Below are positions 1-6,202 of a stretch of DNA of 10,596 bases, in pieces (within the stretch, counting starts at the first letter, position 1; the number at the start of each line of letters is the position of its first letter). The position numbers and the translations under genes were made by a program. The notes under the pieces are model-generated. The model worked only from the letters and a program-made list of their open reading frames with translations. It ran no database searches and had not been told where the DNA came from. The stretch lies in assembly GCA_013696385.1 (NCBI GenBank), contig JACCYR010000248.1, positions 1 through 10,596 of the forward strand, given 5' to 3'. The stretch is from Acidobacteriota bacterium (GTDB lineage Bacteria; Acidobacteriota; Blastocatellia; Pyrinomonadales; Pyrinomonadaceae).

Positions 1-69
1 GCAAAATCCAATCCCGTGTTTCGCAATGCAGAAGTGCGGGCGCGGCAAGAACTCAGTCGTTTGGATTAA
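1..69 (+). CDS. possible 3' end of an upstream cassette gene (partial)
   Basis: An open frame enters from the left edge and stops at TAA 67-69. Its 22 codons end in a charged, helix-like stretch (NAEVRARQELSRLD). The stop lies about 50 nt before the R'' core of the first attC site, a normal distance for the gene of the preceding cassette. The fragment is too short to identify. Another frame is also open to a stop at 72-74, so the choice of frame rests on the more protein-like composition and is weak. Confidence 0.3.
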   Translation, partial: AKSNPVFRNAEVRARQELSRLD

Positions 70-119
70 GATAGTCAACTTAACTTATTGCCATTCAGAT
101 TTGTTCTGTATGCACCGCC

Positions 120-230
120 GCATAACAAGTCATTGGACGCGAGGCGAAACAGCTACTTTGTTATTGCGTTGTCCGTTAAACTTTAAGGTGCGTGGTGGCG
201 GTTTCGCCCGCGTCAATTCCAGCGTTAGCC
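120..230 (+). other. attC site 1 (integron cassette recombination site)
   Basis: Imperfect inverted repeat with attC layout. The R'' core is GCATAAC (120-126) and the R' core is GTTAGCC (224-230), with cleavage expected between G224 and T225. The inner arms are 136-150 and 201-214. They pair over 14 bp, with one unpaired A (A142) on the left arm that matches the extrahelical base of attC hairpins. The roughly 50-nt loop begins CAGCTACTTTG, as in attC site 3. The site ends the preceding cassette, most of which lies outside the window. R'' here is not complementary to the adjacent R' but would match a GTTATGC core at the unseen start of that cassette. Confidence 0.85.
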
Positions 231-876
231 CGCTTCGCGTAAAGCCGAATCTAATTGAATATTATGAGAAATAAACTTGCATATCCGCTGCTGATTGCAT
301 CAATTTTCGTTTGGGGAATCTGGTGCGGCGGTCAGGTTTTTAACGAATTGATGACCGTGCCGAGATGGAGCGCGTCACCGCCCGAATCTATGCGGGCTTA
401 CGCCGCGCTGCCGACGAGAGGCGGTTTGCCTTTTTTCCCGATTTTCGGTTCGTCGCTTACGGTCTTGTCAATCGCCGCAGCTTTGGTGGCTTGGAAATCG
501 GCGCGGCGGGCAAGAATTTGGCTTGCGCTATCGGCAGGAATTTCGATTGTTTTATTTATCGCGTTGGTTTTCTATCTCGCACCGCTTGTACAGAGTATGT
601 TCCAGCACAGCATCGCAGGCGATTTGTCGGATACGGAAATCATTGCAGGTGTTGAAAGATGGAAGCTAGGCAATCGCATTCGCCTGATAATTGAATTGTC
701 AGGATTTGTCTTTTCAATTATCGCGTTGCGTGTTTGGTCAGCCGAAAACGCTTTGCCAAGTGGACGGGCGGGCTAACAATTCAATGGACGTGAGGGCAAA
801 ACAGCTACTCTTTAAAAACTTGCGTGGTTACTTTCGGCTTGCACGTAACCGGTTTTGCCCCACGTCATCTCAAGCG
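225..876 (+). mobile_element. integron gene cassette 1 (DUF1772-like membrane protein)
   Basis: Complete cassette between the G/TT cleavage points of attC sites 1 and 2. Its first six bases, TTAGCC (225-230), are the exact reverse complement of GGCTAA, the start of the R'' core at its own end (771-776). This is the signature of a cassette whose circular form rebuilds one intact attC. It holds a single gene on the same strand as the attC polarity. The stop codon lies inside R'', as in many cassettes. No promoter is evident, so expression may depend on upstream transcription. Confidence 0.82.
264..776 (+). CDS. four-helix membrane protein, DUF1772-like
   Basis: Predicted 170-aa integral membrane protein. 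Four hydrophobic segments lie at about residues 6-26, 57-77, 85-106 and 137-157 (counted from ATG 264). The loop after helix 1 is proline-rich (VPRWSASPPESMRAY). A WKLGNRIR motif before helix 4 resembles the W-x-x-x-N-R-x-R pattern of DUF1772/anthrone-oxygenase-like proteins. The assignment is from this pattern and topology only; the biochemical role of most members is unknown and I infer none here. An in-frame TTG at 255 would add three residues, and I prefer the ATG. Neither start has a clear Shine-Dalgarno site. The gene is the only cargo of cassette 1, and its TAA stop (774-776) is part of the attC R'' core. Confidence 0.75.
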   Translation: MRNKLAYPLLIASIFVWGIWCGGQVFNELMTVPRWSASPPESMRAYAALPTRGGLPFFPIFGSSLTVLSIAAALVAWKSARRARIWLALSAGISIVLFIALVFYLAPLVQSMFQHSIAGDLSDTEIIAGVERWKLGNRIRLIIELSGFVFSIIALRVWSAENALPSGRAG

Positions 877-882
877 TTCGCT
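771..882 (+). other. attC site 2 (integron cassette recombination site)
   Basis: The R'' core is GGCTAAC (771-777) and the R' core is GTTCGCT (876-882). The inner arms are 787-802 and 852-866. They pair over 15 bp with a single unpaired A (A793) at the same place as in the other two sites. A sub-hairpin, GGTTAC/GTAACC (about 825-850), lies in the loop. The left side reads TAACAATTCAATGGACG and the right side ends CTCAAGCGTT, both close to classical attC sequence. R' departs from the GTTRRRY consensus but matches the R'' of attC site 3, as cassette structure predicts. Confidence 0.87.
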
Positions 883-890
883 GTCTCGTG

Positions 891-918
891 TTGCTGTCGG
901 TAAGAGTGCTTACATAAT
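891..918 (+). promoter_or_regulatory. possible cassette-borne promoter
   Basis: TTGCTG (891-896) and CATAAT (913-918) are separated by 16 bp and lie 25 bp upstream of the DUF2726-like gene start. The -10 element is good and the -35 is weak. A private promoter would let the cassette be expressed far from an integron promoter. This is pattern matching only, since promoter rules for this lineage are not well known. Confidence 0.3.
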
Positions 919-943
919 CTTTAAATAGTATTATGAGCGTGTT

Positions 944-1831
944 ATGTTCGGAACGAAGAAACCACCTACACAAATACCTAATCAAGAAGACATTTACCAA
1001 TTTCTAGCAAAAGGAGAATGGGCTTCGCTATTAAGTTTTGTTTGGCAGAATCCAAGTCTTATTGAGTCAGACCCAATAATTAAACACGCGGTTGCCACTT
1101 GCGAAACGGAATTTTTTAGCAATCTTGAGCGCGAAACTGATAAAGAGAAACTCGTAAATACTTTGGAGACTTTTCATTTGCTTCATACGGGACGCAAATA
1201 CCATCTTGCTGAGGATAAATTTAGGATTGTTATTGTTGAGTTAGTGAAATTGTGGCGCGATAAAAATTTGGAGCAAGCATATTTACGCGCTAAAAATTTC
1301 CCTGACGACGAACTTTGTCGAGCCATTATTAAAGAATATGAAGATTCTTTGCCTAAACAAGTATTGCACTCGCAAAGTCGCATAATTCAAGTAACCGAAA
1401 ACAAGAACATCTTGAACGCAGATGGACGCAGGACATTATTTAAATCTAAGCAAGAACGAGAGTTTTTCGATGCTGTCAGAGATGTATTTCCGATGTTTAC
1501 CGTTTATCCAAATGTCGCATTGAGTAGCATCATTGAATTCAAGCTAGTTAAAGACAATTTATCTTCTGCTGAAAAGGATTACTTTTTCAAATCCGTTATT
1601 GATTGTGTTGTATTTGAACATCATCACGAGTTGTATCAGCCAAAGTTTTTCTACGAGCTTGATAGTATCTATCACGATAACCCTGAACAGAAACAAAAGG
1701 ACAAATACAAAGACAACATTTTAGCGGCGGCTGGTCAAAAGCTATACAGAATTCGCCGAACTAACGAAAAACAAAACAGAGGAGACTTTGCTAAACTCGT
1801 TCGAGATATAACGGAGAAAGACAATGTTTAG
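944..1831 (+). CDS. DUF2726-like (PD-(D/E)XK-type) putative nuclease, cassette-borne
   Basis: A 295-aa soluble protein. Residues about 15-140 look all-helical and are not recognised. The C-terminal part (about 160-275) matches the layout of DUF2726, a family placed near PD-(D/E)XK restriction-endonuclease-like folds. It begins LFKSKQEREFFDAV, followed by a V-x-P-x-V strand, then VIDCVVFEH (D220) and FFYELDSIYH (E238, D240, H244). A D-K-x-K-D segment (253-257) comes next, then AAAGQKLYRIRR. Acidic and lysine residues in these positions are the likely metal and catalytic set. There is no signal peptide or membrane helix, so it should be cytoplasmic and probably acts on DNA or RNA; the substrate cannot be read from sequence. 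As sole cargo of an integron cassette, defence is a reasonable guess but remains inference. ATG 944 has no strong Shine-Dalgarno site. Confidence 0.8.
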   Translation: MFGTKKPPTQIPNQEDIYQFLAKGEWASLLSFVWQNPSLIESDPIIKHAVATCETEFFSNLERETDKEKLVNTLETFHLLHTGRKYHLAEDKFRIVIVELVKLWRDKNLEQAYLRAKNFPDDELCRAIIKEYEDSLPKQVLHSQSRIIQVTENKNILNADGRRTLFKSKQEREFFDAVRDVFPMFTVYPNVALSSIIEFKLVKDNLSSAEKDYFFKSVIDCVVFEHHHELYQPKFFYELDSIYHDNPEQKQKDKYKDNILAAAGQKLYRIRRTNEKQNRGDFAKLVRDITEKDNV

Positions 1832-1855
1832 TCGTCCCTTTAAATCAACGGCGAC

Positions 1856-1969
1856 AGCGAACAAGTCATTGGACGTGAGGGCGCGGGCAGCTACTTTGTT
1901 TGGTTATTGTCCGTTAAACTTTGGCGGGCTTGGTGGCGGTTTCGCCCCACGTCAACTCCGCCGTTGCGT
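1856..1969 (+). other. attC site 3 (integron cassette recombination site, array end)
   Basis: The R'' core is AGCGAAC (1856-1862) and the R' core is GTTGCGT (1963-1969). The inner arms are 1872-1883 and 1943-1953. They pair over 11 bp with one unpaired A (A1878), as in the other sites. Much of the loop matches attC site 1 (CAGCTACTTTG, TTATTGTCCGTTAAACTTT, GGTGGCGGTTTCGCCC). The three sites therefore form one related family, as in a resident chromosomal integron. The site lies 24 nt after the stop of the DUF2726-like gene. Confidence 0.84.
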
Positions 1970-2061
1970 GATTATTTAAGGTTTAGAGTCCACGCTTGCG
2001 GCGTGCAAATCGTTAATCAGGAACAAACTAAGTTTGGACTCTAAACCTTATTTTATCGCGC
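1966..2061. repeat. inverted repeat at the end of the cassette array
   Basis: A perfect 15-bp inverted repeat, AAGGTTTAGAGTCCA (1978-1992) and its complement (2035-2049), flanks 42 nt. The 42 nt follow a nested CACGC/GCGTG hairpin (1991-2005). The arms extend imperfectly outward to 27 bp (1966-1992 and 2035-2061, 23 of 27 matching), reaching into the R' core of attC site 3. It could be a REP-like or MITE-like element, or a structure acting between the array and the convergent L,D-transpeptidase gene. It has no U-tract, so a simple terminator is unlikely. No coding capacity was seen in 1970-2111. Confidence 0.6.
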
Positions 2062-2111
2062 AAAACTTGGTATAACTATCATCAGACTTTTTTGATTTTT
2101 GCTGATATTTT

Positions 2112-3524
2112 CTATTTCTGACTTATCTCAACCGGTGCCGGATAACCTTTTCCTTTTAGTTCGGCAACGTCAAACGAAATTTGTTTTTTACCTTTTATAT
2201 TGCGCGTTATTTCAACATCTTCGGTGTTTGAATTTTTGTTCTTTGAGTTGGAATTATCAAATTTAGCATTTGAATTGCTGTTCTCTTCAGGTTTGTTATT
2301 TTTATCAAACGACTCGCCTTTCGCGTTATAAGCCATTTGTTTTAAGCCTTTAAGAATTTTATCGCGGTCCTGCTCTTTCAAATTATCAAAGGAAACACCG
2401 TAATTTTCCAAAACACGACGCAGATTTTCCTCCGTATTTGTGCCGCGTTCATAAACATCGCGGTAAATGTTCAATTTTCCGCCTTCAACCACAATGGTTT
2501 CATAACGCAGTTCGACGGGAATTGATTTTTCAAGGTCGACATTTTTAGTTTCTGTCTTTTGTTTTTCGTATCCCTTTACATCTTGTTGGGTTAATTCATT
2601 GCCGGACAATTTCGCTAAATTCATCGCAAAATCCTGAATTTGCGAATTGGTTAAACCGACGCAGCCGTGCGAAGCAAATCCGCCGAGTTTCGCCGCCGAC
2701 TTGCCGCCGTGAATCAATGATGGCAACCCGATTGGAATTTTAATCGGTCCCAATGGATTTTGCGCGCTTCCCGCTTCGATGGTTTTTCCGGCTTCTAATT
2801 TGCCCTTAACCCAAGGCTCGTCCGGCGGCGTCCAAGTCGGATTAAAGATAATCGTCTTGGCTTGTCGCATACCGACAGGCAAAGGAAATTCGGGATAACC
2901 GATGCCGATTTTATATGTTTTTATAAGTTTGCCGTCTTGAAATAAATCCATTCGATATGACGGAGCATTAACGACAATGCGCGTGTCAGTTGGAACTTTA
3001 TTCCATTCCGAAGAAAGTTTGCTGGCGGAGACATCTGCTTCATCGCTGCCGTTCGACCAACGCTCGCGCACCAAATCAAAAAGTTTCGCCGCTTTTTCAT
3101 CGCCGAGAAGTTCACGAATTTGATTATTGGCGCGTTCGGTTGCCTCGCGGGTTGATCTCGAATCGCTTTCCGTATCGTCATCACCTAAATTTACTACTGC
3201 CTCGCGTGCCGTCTTTTTGATTTTATCAATCTGTTCATCGGTCAATTGAAGTTTTGATTTTAAATCTCCGGCAAATGTTTCGTCCGTGAACATTGCGTCA
3301 AGCACGGGCAGCGTAACCGGCATTTTCATTTCCGGATTATTATTTTTCTCCGCCGTAACCGGCGCGGCGGAAGTATTAGTATTGGCGTTCACCGAAATGG
3401 CGTTGACATTAATATTCGTATTTGTAGTTGGCGGCACACAACCGAAAGTAAATAATGTCATCGCAGTTAAAATAAACAATAAGATTGACTTTCCGACACA
3501 CTTTTTCTCAAATTTAGATTTCAT
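2112..3524 (-). CDS. lipoprotein L,D-transpeptidase (YkuD domain)
   Basis: A 470-aa exported protein. The N-terminal hydrophobic segment (about 12-28) ends in FTFGC, with C29 as probable lipidation site (a loose lipobox). An Asn/Thr-rich linker follows (31-65). Residues about 93-155 resemble Spy/CpxP-type helices (LTDEQIDKIKK). The YkuD catalytic domain spans about 182-305, with H272, then SHGC (285-288) and the nucleophile C288. YkuD enzymes form 3-3 cross-links in peptidoglycan or attach proteins to it, in the periplasm. The residue two after the Cys, usually Arg, is Gly290. The tail (about 405-435) is Asn/Ser/Lys-rich low complexity, followed by a short unassigned C-terminus. A good Shine-Dalgarno site (AAGGA, complement of 3534-3538, 9 nt from ATG) fixes the start. 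It lies 127 bp downstream of the M23 gene on the same strand. Confidence 0.88.
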   Translation of the reverse strand: MKSKFEKKCVGKSILLFILTAMTLFTFGCVPPTTNTNINVNAISVNANTNTSAAPVTAEKNNNPEMKMPVTLPVLDAMFTDETFAGDLKSKLQLTDEQIDKIKKTAREAVVNLGDDDTESDSRSTREATERANNQIRELLGDEKAAKLFDLVRERWSNGSDEADVSASKLSSEWNKVPTDTRIVVNAPSYRMDLFQDGKLIKTYKIGIGYPEFPLPVGMRQAKTIIFNPTWTPPDEPWVKGKLEAGKTIEAGSAQNPLGPIKIPIGLPSLIHGGKSAAKLGGFASHGCVGLTNSQIQDFAMNLAKLSGNELTQQDVKGYEKQKTETKNVDLEKSIPVELRYETIVVEGGKLNIYRDVYERGTNTEENLRRVLENYGVSFDNLKEQDRDKILKGLKQMAYNAKGESFDKNNKPEENSNSNAKFDNSNSKNKNSNTEDVEITRNIKGKKQISFDVAELKGKGYPAPVEISQK

Positions 3525-3533
3525 AGTTTCGTT

Positions 3534-3538
3534 TCCTT
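3534..3538 (-). promoter_or_regulatory. ribosome binding site of the L,D-transpeptidase gene
   Basis: AAGGA on the minus strand, 9 nt upstream of the ATG at 3524. It supports that start over internal ones. Confidence 0.6.
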
Positions 3539-3651
3539 ATAGATTTTTGTATTTATTTGATACGGCTTGATATTGCCCATACTATTTAAGCAACTTATAT
3601 GCCTTTTATTTTGAAGAATAAATCTTGGATTCAGTTGGCAGGAAAATATCT

Positions 3652-4368
3652 TTAACGAAATTCAATCCCGTTTTTAAGTAACGGATAAGGGTTTATGTCC
3701 GTTCCTTTCCAATAACGATTTGGGTCTTCAAGAATCATAATTTCAAAATGCAGATGATAATTTCCTGCTCCGGCATTTCCCGTATCACCGATATAACCGA
3801 TAACTGTTCCTTGTTTGACAAAATCGTGTTCCCGTAGATTTTCGGCGCGTTTTTGCAAATGGGCGTAATAATAGACAAAATGCTTGTCGGGGCTGAATTG
3901 ATAAATTGTAATTCCGCCGCGCTCGCTGTCGAAAAATTTGGCGATTTCGCCATCGGAAGCCGCCACGACGGGAGTTCCGAGCGGCGCGAGTATATCTATC
4001 GCATTATGCACGCGCTCTTCCGAACGCGCATCGGTATAAGTATCTTGCAACTGCTCACGTTTAATACCGGCAACAGGTATCATCAAGGTTGTGTTGGGAA
4101 CAGAAACAGCGATATTACTTTCGTTCTGGTTGGTGTTTGATTCGATTTGCGGCGTATTTTCGGCAATCGAAGGAATCGGCAAAGGTGTCGGAACGATTAC
4201 TTTTTCGGTCGGGTCTTGAACATTTTCAACTTTATTTTCTTCGTATGAAAAATATGGGTTGATGAATTCCTGATAAATGAAAAGCGCGGCAAATAAATGA
4301 ATCAAGGTTATGTAGAAGATTAGTAAAATTTTTCTCAAAAATTGCATTAACCGTTTCATAAAACGCAT
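3652..4368 (-). CDS. membrane-anchored M23 family metallopeptidase
   Basis: A 238-aa protein with an N-terminal membrane anchor (about 13-34), a Pro/Asn-rich periplasmic linker (about 55-95), and an LytM/M23 domain (about 96-230). Zinc ligands are visible: H121 and D125 in RVHNAIDILAP, and H207 in HLHFEI. H170 (YYYAH) and H205 are the further catalytic histidines. All are present, so an active endopeptidase cleaving peptide cross-links in the periplasm is likely, rather than an EnvC/NlpD-type degenerate activator. The start could also be M4 or M8. It is divergent from the M15-like gene and lies upstream of the L,D-transpeptidase gene on the same strand. The 127-bp gap between the two leaves a shared transcript possible but unproven. 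Confidence 0.9.
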   Translation of the reverse strand: MRFMKRLMQFLRKILLIFYITLIHLFAALFIYQEFINPYFSYEENKVENVQDPTEKVIVPTPLPIPSIAENTPQIESNTNQNESNIAVSVPNTTLMIPVAGIKREQLQDTYTDARSEERVHNAIDILAPLGTPVVAASDGEIAKFFDSERGGITIYQFSPDKHFVYYYAHLQKRAENLREHDFVKQGTVIGYIGDTGNAGAGNYHLHFEIMILEDPNRYWKGTDINPYPLLKNGIEFR

Positions 4369-4433
4369 TGTAGATGGTTAAGTTTATAACGGCAAGAAAT
4401 TTTTTAGCGATTTATCAAGCGACTGGATTGGAA

Positions 4434-5204
4434 ATGAGTAAATTTACAACCAAAAAAAATAAAATTCGAGGATTTATCGCAAATTTGCCGCGAGATTTTA
4501 ATCAACCGTCCGATGCCGTCGAACAGAAATTGCTTGCAGAATATGGCGCAATGTTTGTCGCTAAGGGCGGTGCAGTTCTACCTAATGTAATTGTTTTCAA
4601 AGACGAAGCGGAAGTTTTGAGTTGGCAGTCGGGCGTGGCAACTTCCAAGGAAAATATTAGCGGTTTCAATCTGGAGCTACAAATACCCGCAATGACAGCC
4701 TTGAAAGATGCGATTGCCGAAGCCAAACAGAATGATTTAACAATTACGCCGCGTGGAATTGATTCCGCAAAAAGAGATTATTCAGAAACGGTTGAGCTTT
4801 GGGCGAGCCGCGTCAATCCGGGTTTGGCGCATTGGGTTGAACAAGGAAAGTTGTCTGAGCGGGAAGCCGCGAGAATCCGCACTTTATCGCCGTTTGAGCA
4901 GGTTTCGGAAATTTTCAAACTCGAATCAGATGGAATGTATTTCAGCAAAGATTTATCAAAATCAATTATTTATTCGGTTGCGCCGTCCGGAACTTCGCAG
5001 CATATTTCAATGCTTGCGCTTGATGTTAGCGAACACGACAACGCAAAGGTGCGCGACATTTTGGCAAAACACGGCTGGTTTCAAACGGTGGAGTCGGATC
5101 TGCCGCATTTTACATTTTTGGGTGTTTCCGAAAATCAACTTTCCAATTTAGGTTTGAAAAAAAGAAACAATGGCGGAAGAATTTTCTGGATTCCAAATAT
5201 CTAA
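4434..5204 (+). CDS. VanY/M15-like peptidoglycan carboxypeptidase homologue
   Basis: A 256-aa protein from ATG 4434. An upstream in-frame ATG at 4374 would leave only 5 bp to the divergent M23 start. The later start has a weak TGGA 6 nt upstream and leaves room for promoters. The C-terminal half resembles M15 D,D-carboxypeptidases: ITPRGIDSAKRDYSETV, then S188-Q-H190 ... A-L-D197 (the SxHxxGxAxD zinc motif with Met instead of Gly), and DLPH225 where ExWH is usual. Zinc ligands would be H190, D197 and H225, with Asp222 replacing the catalytic Glu. M15 enzymes remove the terminal D-Ala of peptidoglycan stems or cleave stem peptides. There is no obvious signal peptide from either start, which is odd for a wall enzyme. 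The family call is likely; activity is uncertain. Confidence 0.68.
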   Translation: MSKFTTKKNKIRGFIANLPRDFNQPSDAVEQKLLAEYGAMFVAKGGAVLPNVIVFKDEAEVLSWQSGVATSKENISGFNLELQIPAMTALKDAIAEAKQNDLTITPRGIDSAKRDYSETVELWASRVNPGLAHWVEQGKLSEREAARIRTLSPFEQVSEIFKLESDGMYFSKDLSKSIIYSVAPSGTSQHISMLALDVSEHDNAKVRDILAKHGWFQTVESDLPHFTFLGVSENQLSNLGLKKRNNGGRIFWIPNI

Positions 5205-5216
5205 AGCAATTTATAT

Positions 5217-5222
5217 TATAAT
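5217..5222 (+). promoter_or_regulatory. possible -10 element upstream of the unrecognised gene
   Basis: TATAAT in the 74-bp gap after the M15-like gene, 56 bp before the next start. No convincing -35 is seen at the right distance, so the two genes may also be cotranscribed. Confidence 0.25.
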
Positions 5223-5278
5223 CAAAGCAGTGTGATAAAAACTTAGCGAACAAAGATAATTTGTAATAAGCAAAAATA

Positions 5279-6046
5279 ATGAAGGACTGGATAAAAAACA
5301 GAGAAGAAAAACTGCGCGGATTTTTTGAACTTGCGCCGGAAACTGAACTTATCTCTCAAGATAAAATTGAATCGTTTGACGTTTCGGAAAGTATTGCCGA
5401 ACATCTTAAAAATTTTAATTTGGAGTGGCATATTATTCCGGCAGAAACAGCAATTTCAGTTGAAGATGAATCTTATCGAAAACGGTTATATCCACTTTTC
5501 AAGCGCGAATTAAAATCAATTGAATACAAAAAAACAAGTTCTTATCGCGCTGTAATTGACGGACATCAACGCCATCAAGGTCGGATAATCGGTGTTGAAA
5601 CGACGGCGAAACCAAAATATCTACCTGAAAACAGACAATTATACGGAACGCCTTATGGTTTTGAGCCACGTGTTGACCCGTTCAAGCCGTATATGGAAAA
5701 AGCGGGTTTTACGACCGGAACTCGTTTCGGACATAATTACACGGCTTTGCGAAAGTTTATTAATATCGTTAATGATGATTGGAATTTGCGTCTGCTGATG
5801 CCGAAAGGATTTCGTCTGACAATTTGCCCGCCGGTTGTTTTTAATCTAATTGGAACTGTTTTTCATCAGAAATGGAGTCAAACAGAATCTCTGGAACTCG
5901 GTTTTTACCGCGATGAAAGCGGTAATGCCAAATGTTACGCCGTCGGTTCAAACGCACCGGACGATTTTTCGTATATCAGCGAGATTGAAACCACGGCGGA
6001 TTGGACATATCTCGGCTTTCGTATCGCACTTGTGCCTGATGAATAA
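5279..6046 (+). CDS. hypothetical protein, family not recognised
   Basis: A 255-aa protein with no signal peptide or transmembrane helix, so probably cytoplasmic. The N-terminal 90 residues are charged and helical (WIKNREEKLRGFFEL). The second half is rich in aromatic residues and Gly/Pro: YGTPYGFEPRVDPF (122-135), GFTTGTRFGHNY, MPKGFRLTICPPVVFNLIG, and a closing TADWTYLGFRIALVPDE. Such a pattern suggests a compact beta-rich fold, but I see no catalytic signature. It follows the M15-like gene by 74 bp on the same strand and ends before a bidirectional terminator, so it is the last gene of that unit. Codon use resembles its neighbours. The start ATG has only a weak upstream purine stretch (AATAAG). 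Confidence 0.75.
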   Translation: MKDWIKNREEKLRGFFELAPETELISQDKIESFDVSESIAEHLKNFNLEWHIIPAETAISVEDESYRKRLYPLFKRELKSIEYKKTSSYRAVIDGHQRHQGRIIGVETTAKPKYLPENRQLYGTPYGFEPRVDPFKPYMEKAGFTTGTRFGHNYTALRKFINIVNDDWNLRLLMPKGFRLTICPPVVFNLIGTVFHQKWSQTESLELGFYRDESGNAKCYAVGSNAPDDFSYISEIETTADWTYLGFRIALVPDE

Positions 6047-6142
6047 AGCATATTTCGGATTTTAAAACAACGCGACACCTTTAAAATCCCACTAAACACC
6101 AACGCAATTCACATTTGAAAAATGATGAAGAAACACAAAAAT

Positions 6143-6178
6143 AAAAACTCCGCCTTTGATTAAAAAAGCGGAGTTTTT
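6143..6178. terminator. bidirectional intrinsic terminator
   Basis: Perfect 11-bp inverted repeat AAAAACTCCGC (6143-6153) and GCGGAGTTTTT (6168-6178) around a 14-nt loop. The GC core is flanked by A- and T-runs, so it works on both strands. It sits between the convergent unrecognised gene and the stress gene. Confidence 0.85.
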
Positions 6179-6202
6179 AAATAAATCTAATTAATCGGAA
6201 GA

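Larger units (their letters stand above)
877..1963 (+). mobile_element. integron gene cassette 2 (DUF2726 nuclease-like gene)
   Basis: Complete cassette between the cleavage points of attC sites 2 and 3. Its first six bases, TTCGCT (877-882), are the exact reverse complement of AGCGAA, the start of the R'' core at its end (1856-1861). One gene of 295 codons fills it in the expected orientation. It is the last cassette visible. No downstream ACGCAAC core, which would partner the R' of attC site 3, was seen in the flanking sequence. Confidence 0.83.

Noticed and set aside
26..274. Open frame of 82 codons at the left end
   Set aside because: It reads straight through the attC site 1 hairpin and overlaps the next gene's start; its composition is not protein-like and it fits the cassette layout poorly.
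691..903. Open frame of 70 codons over attC site 2
   Set aside because: It overlaps the 3' end of the membrane protein gene and the attC hairpin in another frame, so it is a shadow.
120..1969. CRISPR array
   Set aside because: The three repeated blocks are about 110 bp, imperfect, palindromic and separated by whole genes, which fits attC sites and not CRISPR repeats.
1978..2049. Intrinsic terminator of the L,D-transpeptidase gene
   Set aside because: The inverted repeat has a 42-nt loop and no T-run following it in either direction.
3853..4140. Plus-strand frame opposite the M23 gene
   Set aside because: It is antisense to the zinc-binding domain, whose motifs are intact on the minus strand.
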